DNA of 64,000 nt from Streptomyces sp. NBC_00094 (lineage in GTDB: Bacteria; Actinomycetota; Actinomycetes; Streptomycetales; Streptomycetaceae): positions 7,755,501 to 7,819,500 of the forward strand of contig NZ_JAPEMB010000001.1 in assembly GCF_026343125.1 (NCBI RefSeq), given 5' to 3'. Shown here piece after piece: positions 36,291-44,115 of the stretch (the first letter of the stretch is position 1; each line of letters opens with the position of its first letter). A model generated the notes under the pieces. That model did no database searches and had not been told where the DNA came from. It was given only the letters and a program-made list of their open reading frames with translations. The position numbers were made by a program, and so were the translations under genes.

Positions 36291-37133
36291 GTGGAACCGC
36301 CTGAGCACCGCGCCGAAGGCGCGGGACCGTTCGTCACCCGGCTCACCTGGCACCGCCCCGAAGGGGGGACGCTGGTCTGGGAGTCGCGGCTCGCGCGCAA
36401 GCGTGGGGCGCTGTCCGTCCGCGGCCCGGGGGGTACGGTCGTCATGTCCCCGACTGCCGATGCCGAGGCCCTCGACCGTCTTCGGAGGCTCAACTCCGTA
36501 GCCTCGGCTGCGTTCTTCCTCGGCGGAATGCTCTTCGCTCTCGGCGCCGGGGTGGCCCAGCTGGGCTCGGGCGACGCCGTCGAGAGCGCCTCGATCTACT
36601 TCGTGGGCGGGCTGTTCTTCACTCTCGGGGGCTACACGTCGCTCCTGCAGGTGCTGAACGCACCTCGCCACTCCCCAGGGGGCGGCTCACTGGCCACGGT
36701 CGGCTGGCGGTGGTGGGGGTACGAGCCGATGCGTTTGGACTGGCTCAGCACGTTCGTGCTGTTCGCCGGGACGCTCGTCTTCGGAGTCAACCTGCTGGAT
36801 TCCTTCCTGCAGGGGCTCACCGTCCAGCAGACCAACCGGCTGATCTGGACTCCCGATGTGGTGGGTTGCGTACTGTTCCTGGTTTCGGGTCATCTCGCGT
36901 TCGTCGAGATCTGCCATAGGTCCCGGCCCTGCGTCCGCTCGCGCAGCCTCGGCTGGTGGGTGGTCGCGGTGAATCAGTTCGGGTCGGTGCTCTTCATGAT
37001 CTCTGCGTTGGCCGCCTTCACCCGTCCCACCACCCAGAGTCTGGTCAATACCGACATCGCCAACTGGGGGACCCTGTGCGGTGCGCTGTGCTTCTCCCTC
37101 GGCGGCGTACTCCAGGCCTTCGAGCGACCTTAG
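36291..37133 (+). CDS. six-helix membrane protein of unknown function
   Basis: A 280-residue protein starting at GTG 36291. The first ~65 residues are soluble and charged (VTRLTWHRPEGGTLVWESRL). Six hydrophobic helices follow, for example AFFLGGMLFALGAGVAQL, YFVGGLFFTLGGYTSLLQV, STFVLFAGTLVFGVNLLDSF, VVGCVLFLVSGHLAFVEIC and GSVLFMISALAAF, arranged as three pairs. The helix-pair style recalls YrhK-like membrane proteins, but I do not assign a family. No enzymatic motif is visible. It is followed directly by a tandem repeat and a LacI fragment. Confidence 0.75.
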   Translation: MEPPEHRAEGAGPFVTRLTWHRPEGGTLVWESRLARKRGALSVRGPGGTVVMSPTADAEALDRLRRLNSVASAAFFLGGMLFALGAGVAQLGSGDAVESASIYFVGGLFFTLGGYTSLLQVLNAPRHSPGGGSLATVGWRWWGYEPMRLDWLSTFVLFAGTLVFGVNLLDSFLQGLTVQQTNRLIWTPDVVGCVLFLVSGHLAFVEICHRSRPCVRSRSLGWWVVAVNQFGSVLFMISALAAFTRPTTQSLVNTDIANWGTLCGALCFSLGGVLQAFERP

Positions 37134-37169
37134 GGCTCGTCTGTCCGTCGAGGGCTCGTCTGTCCGTCG
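37132..37169. repeat. 19-bp perfect tandem duplication
   Basis: AGGGCTCGTCTGTCCGTCG occurs twice in direct succession (37132-37150 and 37151-37169). The first copy begins inside the stop codon of the membrane-protein gene and the second ends just before a LacI fragment, so it probably marks a rearrangement join. Confidence 0.85.
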
Positions 37170-37184
37170 TCGGGTCCGACGGAC

Positions 37185-37340
37185 GTGATGATCGCGCGCT
37201 GGTCCAGCCCGCCGCTCACGACGGTCCATCAGCCGCTGCGCGAGATGGGCGAAGAGGCGGTCCAGATGCTGCTCCGCCTGCGGGCGGGGGAGCCCTCGGC
37301 GACGCGCAGGGAGCTCGCGACGTCGTACGGCGTCTTCATG
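37185..37340 (+). pseudogene. LacI-family regulator, C-terminal fragment
   Basis: Reads ARWSSPPLTTVHQPLREMGE then EAVQMLLRLRAGEPSATRRE and LATSYGV, the final strand-helix of LacI/GalR sugar-binding domains (PPLTTVxQPxxExGxxAVxxLL). The DNA-binding domain and nearly all of the sensor domain are absent, and the last residues no longer match. Upstream sequence is the 19-bp duplication. A relic only. Confidence 0.75.
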
Positions 37341-37355
37341 GGCGCCCGAGATCCG

Positions 37356-37625
37356 TCAGAGCGGGCGGCGGCTCGACGACAGGGTCAGGGAGCGCACCCA
37401 CGGTTCGTGGGAGAGCTCCTCGACCACGCGGCGCGAGAGCATGCCGCTGGCGACGGTCCGGTCCGCGGTCCCGACGTCCACTCCCGCGCCGCGGAGCACC
37501 TCGCGCTGCGCCTCCGTGGGTGCCGGCTCCAGGACAACGGTCACCAGGAGGTTCCTGTCCTCGGGACCGCCGTCGCCGGCTTCCACGGCGGCGGAGAGGG
37601 AGGGATCGAGCTTGGCATGGTCCAT
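37356..37625 (-). CDS. small inhibitor/propeptide-like protein encoded after an S8 protease
   Basis: An 89-residue soluble protein, ATG 37625, starting 22 bases after the stop of the S8 protease gene. Residues ~25-85 follow the beta-alpha-beta-beta-alpha-beta rhythm of subtilisin propeptides/I9 inhibitors: LLVTVVLEPAPTEAQREVLR, TVASGMLSRRVVEELSHEPW, then VRSLTLSSSRRPL. The protease's own N-terminal segment shows the same pattern (SIRTGIVPLDALEELAAQPG, VRRIVPAAQLRP). I therefore infer a stand-alone propeptide-like inhibitor or folding aid. No clear database family is recalled, and the fold is inferred from pattern only. Confidence 0.6.
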   Translation of the reverse strand: MDHAKLDPSLSAAVEAGDGGPEDRNLLVTVVLEPAPTEAQREVLRGAGVDVGTADRTVASGMLSRRVVEELSHEPWVRSLTLSSSRRPL

Positions 37626-37647
37626 GGCCCGATTCTGCCCCAGCGGG

Positions 37648-39405
37648 TCACAGGCGGGACGCGTCGACGAGCCCGTGTCCCCACTTGGGGTCGAAGGATC
37701 CCGGGGCCCCACCGGGGACCGCCGCCGCGGCCGTCAGGAAGGAGCGGATCTTGTCGGGATCGGCGCTGGGGTCGCCCTCCAGGAGCAGCGCGGTGAGTCC
37801 CGCGACGAACGGGCAGGCCATGCTCGTGCCTTGGAGCGCCAGATGGCGGTCGTCGATCATGAAGGCCCGGCGCAGTCCGACGGCGTCACGGGAGAGCGCG
37901 GAGACGACCATCGCTCCCGGGGCCGTGACGTCGGGTTTGGGCATCCCGTCCCGGCGCGGCCCTTCGCTGCTGAAGCCCGCGATGTCGTCCGCGACCAGCC
38001 AGGTGGCCAGGCGCTGCGTGCCGTCGATGTCCCGCCACTGGGTGCGGGTCGTGGACGCGGCCACGGTGATCGCCGACGTCGCCGCTCCCGGCGAACCGAT
38101 CTTGAGCGCGTCGTGCACCGCCGGACCACTGAACTGCGGCGGGGGCTGTGCCTCCTGCCTGCCCAGTATCCACACGTCCGCTCGGCAGCTCTGGCCGCTG
38201 ACGTTCGCTCCGCGCAGGACGAGCCGCCACCGCGGTGCCCCGGCGGCCGGGGCGGGCGAGGTGGGCTCCACGGCCACGAAGAAATTGTGGTCCCCGTTGG
38301 CCGGATCGGGGCCGGGCGTGACGATCTGCACGACGCCGTCCGCCAGTTCGTACGCACGGACCGGCGAACCGGCCGTCAGTACGGCCTGGAAGTCGGTCGA
38401 GTCGCCGGACGGCGAGGCGACGGCGACCTCCAGCCGGTCCCCGCCCGAGTACCAGCCGTTCAGCCAGAACAGATCGGGGGAGCCGTCGATCCGCCCGGGA
38501 TGGCAGGGCACGGACAGCGTGGCGCCCTCGGTCACCGCGAGCCGCGCGTGGATGTCGTCCTCGCCCTCGTTGCCGGCGGCGCAGCAGACGATCCTGCCGG
38601 GGCCGCTCTCCTCCTCGATGGCGAGGGACATGACGTCCGTGCCGTCGTGCGGGTCGGAGTGGCCGCCCAGGCTGAGGTTGACGACCGCGGGCATGTCGAG
38701 CTCGTCCGCCAGGCGGAACACGTACTGGATGCCGTCGATGATGTGGGCGTCCTGGAAGTCCGTCTTGACCGCGACGATCCGGGCCTCGGGGGCGACCCCC
38801 TCGGTGCCGGCCGCGATCCCCGCGACATGGGTGCCGTGGCCTTCGACGTCCCGGGACAGCACTTCCGCGCCCGCCGCGAGGTCGGTGAACTCCGCCCCGT
38901 ACCGGCCCTCGGGGACCCCGTTCCCGCCGACGATCGTCTGGTCCCAGATACGCTCGACCCGCCCCGAGAACTCGGGATGCCCCAGGAAGATGCCCGTGTC
39001 CACCACTCCGACGAGCACGCCGTCCCCGGTCCGGTCGAGGCGGGTGCGGAACTCCGGCACGCCGACCTTCACCAGGGCCTGGTCCAGACACGGCCGCAGT
39101 TGCGCGGCCGGCACGATCCGGCGCACACCCGGCTGCGCGGCCAGTTCCTCCAGGGCGTCGAGCGGAACGATGCCCGTACGGATCGACCGTCCGCCCTCGT
39201 TGATCTCGGTGTCGCCCGTTCCGACGGGCGGGGCGTCGGGGTCGCACTCCACCGAGACGACGACCCGCACCGGCTTGCCGCGCTGCTCGACGGAGACGAG
39301 CCCCATCATGCCCGCGGGCCTTCTCAGCGGGGCACGGCGGCGACCTTCCTGTACATAGCGCTCATACGCCGCTGCCAGCGGCGGCGCCAACTTCTCGACG
39401 GTCAT
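37648..39405 (-). CDS. non-secreted subtilisin-family (S8) serine protease
   Basis: A 585-residue S8 protease without a signal peptide, so probably cytoplasmic or released by another route. Residues ~45-105 look like a short I9-type prodomain. D136 (VGVVDTGIFLGHPEF), H190 (VEGHGTHVAGIA) and Ser in LQGTSMACPFVAGLTA form the triad; AAGNEGEDD holds the oxyanion Asn. Between His and Ser there is a ~200-residue insertion with beta-sandwich character (DLFWLNGWYSGGDRLEVAVA). A small propeptide-like protein is encoded 22 bp downstream and a TetR regulator diverges upstream across an AT-rich palindromic region. The role is probably regulated intracellular proteolysis; the target is unknown. Confidence 0.87.
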   Translation of the reverse strand: MTVEKLAPPLAAAYERYVQEGRRRAPLRRPAGMMGLVSVEQRGKPVRVVVSVECDPDAPPVGTGDTEINEGGRSIRTGIVPLDALEELAAQPGVRRIVPAAQLRPCLDQALVKVGVPEFRTRLDRTGDGVLVGVVDTGIFLGHPEFSGRVERIWDQTIVGGNGVPEGRYGAEFTDLAAGAEVLSRDVEGHGTHVAGIAAGTEGVAPEARIVAVKTDFQDAHIIDGIQYVFRLADELDMPAVVNLSLGGHSDPHDGTDVMSLAIEEESGPGRIVCCAAGNEGEDDIHARLAVTEGATLSVPCHPGRIDGSPDLFWLNGWYSGGDRLEVAVASPSGDSTDFQAVLTAGSPVRAYELADGVVQIVTPGPDPANGDHNFFVAVEPTSPAPAAGAPRWRLVLRGANVSGQSCRADVWILGRQEAQPPPQFSGPAVHDALKIGSPGAATSAITVAASTTRTQWRDIDGTQRLATWLVADDIAGFSSEGPRRDGMPKPDVTAPGAMVVSALSRDAVGLRRAFMIDDRHLALQGTSMACPFVAGLTALLLEGDPSADPDKIRSFLTAAAAVPGGAPGSFDPKWGHGLVDASRL

Positions 39406-39500
39406 GACCGTCTCCTTCTTGTGTGTCGTTCCCCGTTTGTCGTGTCAACGCTCCACGTGGCGAGGGCCGCCACCAGGGGTCATGGCCGGAAGCTCACCCT

Positions 39501-39530
39501 ACGTATGCGGCATATGCGTACTTCATACGT
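39501..39530. promoter_or_regulatory. palindromic operator-like site between protease and TetR genes
   Basis: ACGTATG (39501-39507) and CATACGT (39524-39530) form a perfect 7-bp inverted repeat with 16 bases between, which include GCATATGC. The segment 39500-39550 is markedly AT-rich for this genome and contains TATGTCGTATATGCTG, suitable for -10 elements. It lies in the 180-bp divergent gap, so TetR binding here could control both genes. Confidence 0.5.
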
Positions 39531-39585
39531 TTATGTCGTATATGCTGCTCCGGTAGGGGGTCAGTCGTCAAGGGTGGTCCTGATC

Positions 39586-40311
39586 ATGAGCGGCGAACCA
39601 TCGACACCGCGTCGGGAACGGCTGACCCGCGAGCGTGTGCTGCGTGCCGCGCTGACGGTGGCGGACGCCGAGGGCCTGGCCGCCCTGAGCATGCGCCGGG
39701 TGGCGGTGGAGCTCGGCGTGGAGACCATGGCGCTGTACCGGTACACGGTGAGCAAGGACGATCTGCTCGACGGGCTCGTCGAGACCCTCTTCCTGGAAGT
39801 GGAGGAGCGGCTGTCGAGCGCCCTGCATCCGATGGGCACTGTGGTGCCCGAAGGGCCCCCTGTCGGCCTCCCGGACCTGCGTGACGCGCTGCACGGCATT
39901 GCCCGCGAGTTGTACCGGGTCGCCGTGGCGCACCCGAACATCATCTCCCTGTGCGCGAGCCGCCCCCTGACGGTCCCTCTGGCACGCCGGCCCCAGGCGG
40001 TGCTGCGCGTCCATGAACGCCTGCTGGCGCTGTTGCGGGCGGCCGGCCTGGACGAACGGGCGGCACTGCGGGTGTACCGGGCCTTCATCTCCTGGGTGTT
40101 GGGCTACATCGTGATCGATCTGCGCGCGGTGGTCGACGATCCGGACGAACCCGACCCCGCCTTCCGGCTCGGACTGCACCGCCTCCCGGCCCGCGACTTC
40201 CCGATGCTCCGGGCGTACGGCCCCGCTCTCGCCGAACGCGGCGGCGAGGAGGAGCTCACCGCGGGACTCGACGCCCTGCTCGCCTCGCTGGGTTCGGACA
40301 CGGTCCGTTAG
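39586..40311 (+). CDS. TetR-family transcriptional regulator
   Basis: A 241-residue repressor. TRERVLRAALTVADAEGLAA, SMRRVAVELGVETMALYRYT form the N-terminal helix-turn-helix. The C-terminal ~150 residues, with ELYRVAVAHPNIISLCASRP and VYRAFISWVLGYIVIDLRAV, fit the TetR_C (TetR/Pfam 02909-like) ligand domain. ATG 39586 is preferred; an in-frame GTG lies 12 bases upstream. It is divergent from the S8 protease gene across an operator-like palindrome, so local control and autorepression are likely. The effector is unknown. Confidence 0.88.
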   Translation: MSGEPSTPRRERLTRERVLRAALTVADAEGLAALSMRRVAVELGVETMALYRYTVSKDDLLDGLVETLFLEVEERLSSALHPMGTVVPEGPPVGLPDLRDALHGIARELYRVAVAHPNIISLCASRPLTVPLARRPQAVLRVHERLLALLRAAGLDERAALRVYRAFISWVLGYIVIDLRAVVDDPDEPDPAFRLGLHRLPARDFPMLRAYGPALAERGGEEELTAGLDALLASLGSDTVR

Positions 40312-40722
40312 GGCCTGTCCGGCGGATCATGGCCGGGGTGTTTCTCGTAGCGGGTGGCGATGCCGCGCCACTGTTTGAGGCGGTGGAAGCAGCGTTCGAC
40401 GATGTTGCGACGCCGGTAGGCAGCCTTGTCGAATCCGCAGGGCCGTTCACGGCGCCGCTTCCGTCCCGCGAGCTGGTCGACGCGCTCGGGGATCGTTGTC
40501 CTGATCCCGCGCCGGCGGAGGTGGGCCCGGAAGGTCCGGGCCAGGAAGGCCAACGGCCGGCCCTGTCCGTCGCAGGCGAGGTGGATCTTGCTGGTCAGTC
40601 CACCGCGGGAGCGGCCGAGTCCGCGTTCTTCGAGCCCCCTTTGGCCGCGGTGTGCTGGTGGGCCCGCACGATCGTGGAATCGATCGCGACCAGCCAGTCC
40701 ACCTCCTCGCGGTCAGCCCTGA
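40312..40722 (-). mobile_element. decayed IS5-family transposase fragment
   Basis: On the minus strand the 5' part reads DREEVDWLVAIDSTIVRAHQ and HTAAKGGSK, then shifts frame to ERGLGRSRGGLTSKIHLACD and GRPLAFLARTFRAHLRRRGI, ending RNIVERCFHRLKQWRGIATR. These are first-Asp and final-Glu regions of IS5-type transposases; the segment with the central Asp is deleted. The plus-strand left end GGGCCTGTCCGGCGGATCAT resembles common streptomycete IS5 termini. The fragment lacks its N-terminus and its other inverted repeat and cannot transpose. Confidence 0.75.
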
Positions 40723-42551
40723 CCGTGCCGCGCGATCACGACGGGCTCCTCGATCAGCCGCACGGTCGGCGCCGGCTCGGGCACCGGACGCTTCCACACG
40801 CCCTCTGCGCCCGCGACCTCGTCGAACTCCCAGCTCCGGCAAGTCCCGTCGAGTGCCAGCGGGTAGAGGGTGAGCGTGCCGTCCCGTGCGAGGTGCATCC
40901 GGAGGAAGCCCTTGTGGTCGTCGATGGACTGCCCGGACATCTGCCAGTCGGCGACCAGGCCCCGGTTCGTCCACAGCACCCACAGGGCGAAGAACTGGGA
41001 GCCGAAGGAGGCGCCCATCACGGCGGCGACGACCAGCAGAATCGCCAGGAACGCGAAGCCGTTCCAGGAGGACGGGACCGACCGGGCGATGGCGACGGTG
41101 ACGGTCAGGGCCGTGGCGGCGACCGCCGCCTGGAACAGCACGGCCACGACCGCACCGGACGGCGCCCTGGGGCGCCGTTCGCGCAACAGCCCCCTCCACC
41201 AGCCGATCACGAAGGGCAGGACGAAGAGGGCGGCACTCGTGCAGAGCAGGCCGAGCAGGTCGTCGGCACCGGCGCCCCGCAGGGCCCCGACGGGATGGCG
41301 TCTGCCGTCTGCCAGTGCGAACGCGCCGCTCATGATCAGGACGAGCACCATCTGTACCGCCCCGGCCAGGACGGCGAATCCGGGGTTGCGGCGCGGGAGC
41401 CAGTACCGCGACCAGGGCTTGGCGATCGCGCGGGCGAGCGAGCGGGACTCCACCGCGTCCGGGTACGTGTGCTGGGCGAGGGCGAACGCCGTCGGCGGCT
41501 GGTCCTTCTTCTGCATGCGCGAGGTGGCCGGCGGCAGGGGCAGGGCCTTCGGGAGCCTGTGGGTGGACGAGAGGAACGCCCCGCCCAGGCCGCACGTCAC
41601 CATCTGACGCCGCCGGGGGTCCGGGGGCAGGGCGTCGTCGGCCCCGGCCCCGTCGTCGGGCAGCCGCTCCGCGTAGCGGGCGTAGTGGTGTTTGTCACCG
41701 GTCAGCCACAAGCGGATCGAGGCGCCCGTCTCCTCGTGCCTCCGGGTCGTCCGGTCGAAGCGGGAGCGCACGATGTTGCGGTCGAACCAGTGCAGGGAGT
41801 TGAAGGCGTCGGGCCGCTCATCGCTGTTTACCCAGGTGGGCTCGGCCGAGCAGACGATCACGCTGTCACCCGGGCGCAGCCGCGGCGAGAGGTGGGTCTC
41901 GAAGTAGCGCCGCTGCGGATCGTCGAAGTAGGTGCCGAGCTGGCTGTCCAGCCCGACGAGCCACCAGCGCTGTGGCAGTTCCACGGCGAAGTAGCTCCGG
42001 GTCTGCCGGGTCTGCCAGCCACCGATCGCGCTTTCCTGGGCGAACATCCGCAGGAACGCGGTGAGTCCGTCGTACCAGTCGTGGTTGCCCGGCAGCGCGA
42101 CCATCAGCGGCTCGTCCGTCGCCGACGGAAGCGCCGCGCGGTAGGGCCCCTTCATCCGGTCCTCGTACGCGGTCGCCGACGCCACCGGGTACACCTGGTC
42201 GCCGCCGAGAACGAGCAGCGAGCCACGGGGGAGCGAGCCGGGCCCCTCGACGGCGAGTCGGTCCGCCCCGAGGGCGGATGCCACCGAGGCCGTCGCCTCG
42301 AATCCGTCGCCGAGGTCCGCGACGAAGTCGATCCAGATCTCCCCGGCGGCGGGATCCGCCAACGGTGCCCGCAGGAGACCGGCCTCCAGCGCGCCCTGGA
42401 TCTCTCGCTTGTCCGAGTAGCCGGCGAAGACGGCGGCCAGGTAGACCTTTACCGCCGTACGCGCCAGCTCCTTCGGCGCGAGCCAGCGCACCGGCTCCTG
42501 AGGAGTGAACCGGAGCCCCTCCGCGTGTCTGCGCAGCTCATGGAAGTCCAC
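40713..42551 (-). CDS. membrane-anchored metallophosphoesterase
   Basis: A 612-residue protein. The calcineurin-type metal motifs appear in VADLGDGFE, LVLGGDQVYP, ALPGNHDWYDGL and LWLTGDKHHYARY, within residues ~70-330. Five to six hydrophobic helices follow (for example PGFAVLAGAVQMVLVLIMSG, DLLGLLCTSAALFVLPFVIG, AFLAILLVVAAVMGASFGSQ). Such enzymes remove phosphate from lipids, nucleotides or proteins; here a membrane lipid or lipid-linked substrate is plausible. It is the last gene of a three-gene operon with a patatin-like and a GMC enzyme (16-bp gap). Its last codons and TGA lie at the edge of an IS fragment, so the natural C-terminus may have been replaced. Confidence 0.83.
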   Translation of the reverse strand: MDFHELRRHAEGLRFTPQEPVRWLAPKELARTAVKVYLAAVFAGYSDKREIQGALEAGLLRAPLADPAAGEIWIDFVADLGDGFEATASVASALGADRLAVEGPGSLPRGSLLVLGGDQVYPVASATAYEDRMKGPYRAALPSATDEPLMVALPGNHDWYDGLTAFLRMFAQESAIGGWQTRQTRSYFAVELPQRWWLVGLDSQLGTYFDDPQRRYFETHLSPRLRPGDSVIVCSAEPTWVNSDERPDAFNSLHWFDRNIVRSRFDRTTRRHEETGASIRLWLTGDKHHYARYAERLPDDGAGADDALPPDPRRRQMVTCGLGGAFLSSTHRLPKALPLPPATSRMQKKDQPPTAFALAQHTYPDAVESRSLARAIAKPWSRYWLPRRNPGFAVLAGAVQMVLVLIMSGAFALADGRRHPVGALRGAGADDLLGLLCTSAALFVLPFVIGWWRGLLRERRPRAPSGAVVAVLFQAAVAATALTVTVAIARSVPSSWNGFAFLAILLVVAAVMGASFGSQFFALWVLWTNRGLVADWQMSGQSIDDHKGFLRMHLARDGTLTLYPLALDGTCRSWEFDEVAGAEGVWKRPVPEPAPTVRLIEEPVVIARHGQG

Positions 42552-42567
42552 GTCGGCTCCTCCTCGG

Positions 42568-44115
42568 TCACAGCGGGGACCAGGGCAGGACGTTCTGCGC
42601 GTACACGTCCCACAGCTTGCCGAGGAAGAACTGCCCGAACCGTCCCAGGGTGGTCACCCTGCCGGGCAGCGTCGGCGCTTCGACCCGGAAGGTGGTGAGT
42701 TGCCGCAGGAAGTCGGCGGGGCGGATGCGAACGGTTCCGGCAGCCACCGACTCGGCTCCGGACTCCTCGTCGGCGTCGACGTGACCACGGAGGACGTGCG
42801 TGTAGAGGACCGACGTGTCCTTCCAGATCCCCCGACGGGAGTCCTCGCTGACATCCTTGTACCCGCTGAGGGTGAGCCGGTGACCGGCCCGGTCGGTGAA
42901 GAACAGGCGGTAGCGCATCCGCAGGTGCTGCGGGTCGGAGTGCTCCACGAACAGCTGGAAGGTTCCGCGCTCGACCGGAAGGCGCCCGCCCAGCTCTTGG
43001 CAGAGGATCTCTCCGCGCAGCTCGGCCTCGTGCTCCGGGCCGGCGAGGAAGCGGTCCATTCCCCGGATGTCCACGGTCAGGTGCACGGCGATGTCAGCGG
43101 TGGCTCCGTCCGCCGACGGGGCCGCCTTCCGGGCGTCGTCCTCCCCGAAGACGACATGGCCGACCATGCGTTCGGTGAAGCGCATACGGGTCGGGTCGTC
43201 GGGGCGGTCCGAAGGTTCACCGGGCTTCCAGGGGATCCCCTGGTCCGTGCACCAGCGGCGCGCATGCTGGACGCCGAGTTCCACGGCTTGGGCGAAACGG
43301 TCCCGGCTGAAGTTGACGAGGTAGTTCAGGGGGACCTCGCCGCTCAGCAGCCGGACCTCGATCGGGCGCCCGAACTCTCCCTCCTCCCCGTCGCGGATGG
43401 CCGCGTTGCTGGTCTCGATCCGGCGCAGCCAGTCCTGCAGCCGTCCGTTGGCCGTTGTCTCGATGATGTGGAAGTAGTTGGCCACGAAGCCGTTGCGCCA
43501 CCGGTGCCTTCGGCTGACCGTCCAGATGATCCACAGTTCGTCGCAGCCCCGCCGGATCGCCTCCTCGACGTTCGCGTCGGTCAGATAGACCGGGTCGATG
43601 TACGTCTGCCCGTCGATGACGACCGGAGGGAACCACATGGGCAGCGCCACCCCGGCACAGAACCGGTCCTCGTCCATGCGGTCGGCGGTCACCGGCTCCA
43701 GTTCGTTGGCACTGAAGTTGTAGAGGTTGAAGGTGGCTTCGCGATCGGTGGCCCGGATCCGCTCCCAGTCCAGCCCCCAGTCCGGGAAGACGCGACGCCG
43801 GTATCCGTCCAGGGTGAAGAGGGAACGGGCGTAGGGCCCCTTCGGCAGCTCGCGCCAGTTCGGGGTGACGCCTCTCAGCGGAGAGAGCTTGCGCCAGTTG
43901 TCCGCGATCTCGCGCCCGGACATCCCCTGGCAGTACATCGCGAGGTTGAACACGCCTCCACTGGCGCCATCGGCGTGGTCGAACGTCAGGTCGGCCTCGT
44001 CGAGCAGGACCTGGAGGACGCCGGCCTGGTAGGCCACCTTCAGCCCGCCGCCGGCGAGGAGGAGGGATCTGCGTGGGGATCCGCTGCGGGGTGTCGTGCC
44101 CTGTCCGGTCGTCAT
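42568..44115 (-). CDS. patatin-like phospholipase
   Basis: A 515-residue protein whose ATG overlaps the stop of the GMC gene (ATGA). SLLLAGGGLKVAYQAGVLQV is the oxyanion motif, HADGASGGVFNLAM carries the nucleophile Ser in GxSxG, and GQTYIDPVYLTDA the catalytic Asp region (usual DG/DA). The patatin domain covers ~residues 15-270. The remaining ~240 residues are not standard; they contain HLTVDIRGMDRFLAGPEHEA and repeated beta strands and resemble the extra domain found in GMC-linked proteins. Expected activity is acyl-ester hydrolysis of lipids. There is no signal peptide. The operon with a cholesterol-oxidase-like GMC enzyme and a phosphoesterase suggests lipid or steroid-ester turnover. Confidence 0.83.
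   Translation of the reverse strand: MTTGQGTTPRSGSPRRSLLLAGGGLKVAYQAGVLQVLLDEADLTFDHADGASGGVFNLAMYCQGMSGREIADNWRKLSPLRGVTPNWRELPKGPYARSLFTLDGYRRRVFPDWGLDWERIRATDREATFNLYNFSANELEPVTADRMDEDRFCAGVALPMWFPPVVIDGQTYIDPVYLTDANVEEAIRRGCDELWIIWTVSRRHRWRNGFVANYFHIIETTANGRLQDWLRRIETSNAAIRDGEEGEFGRPIEVRLLSGEVPLNYLVNFSRDRFAQAVELGVQHARRWCTDQGIPWKPGEPSDRPDDPTRMRFTERMVGHVVFGEDDARKAAPSADGATADIAVHLTVDIRGMDRFLAGPEHEAELRGEILCQELGGRLPVERGTFQLFVEHSDPQHLRMRYRLFFTDRAGHRLTLSGYKDVSEDSRRGIWKDTSVLYTHVLRGHVDADEESGAESVAAGTVRIRPADFLRQLTTFRVEAPTLPGRVTTLGRFGQFFLGKLWDVYAQNVLPWSPL

Noticed and set aside
36956..40311. Long plus-strand frames antisense to the second S8 protease
   Set aside because: They read as Ser/Arg/Pro strings; only the TetR C-terminal part is real and has its own start at 39586.
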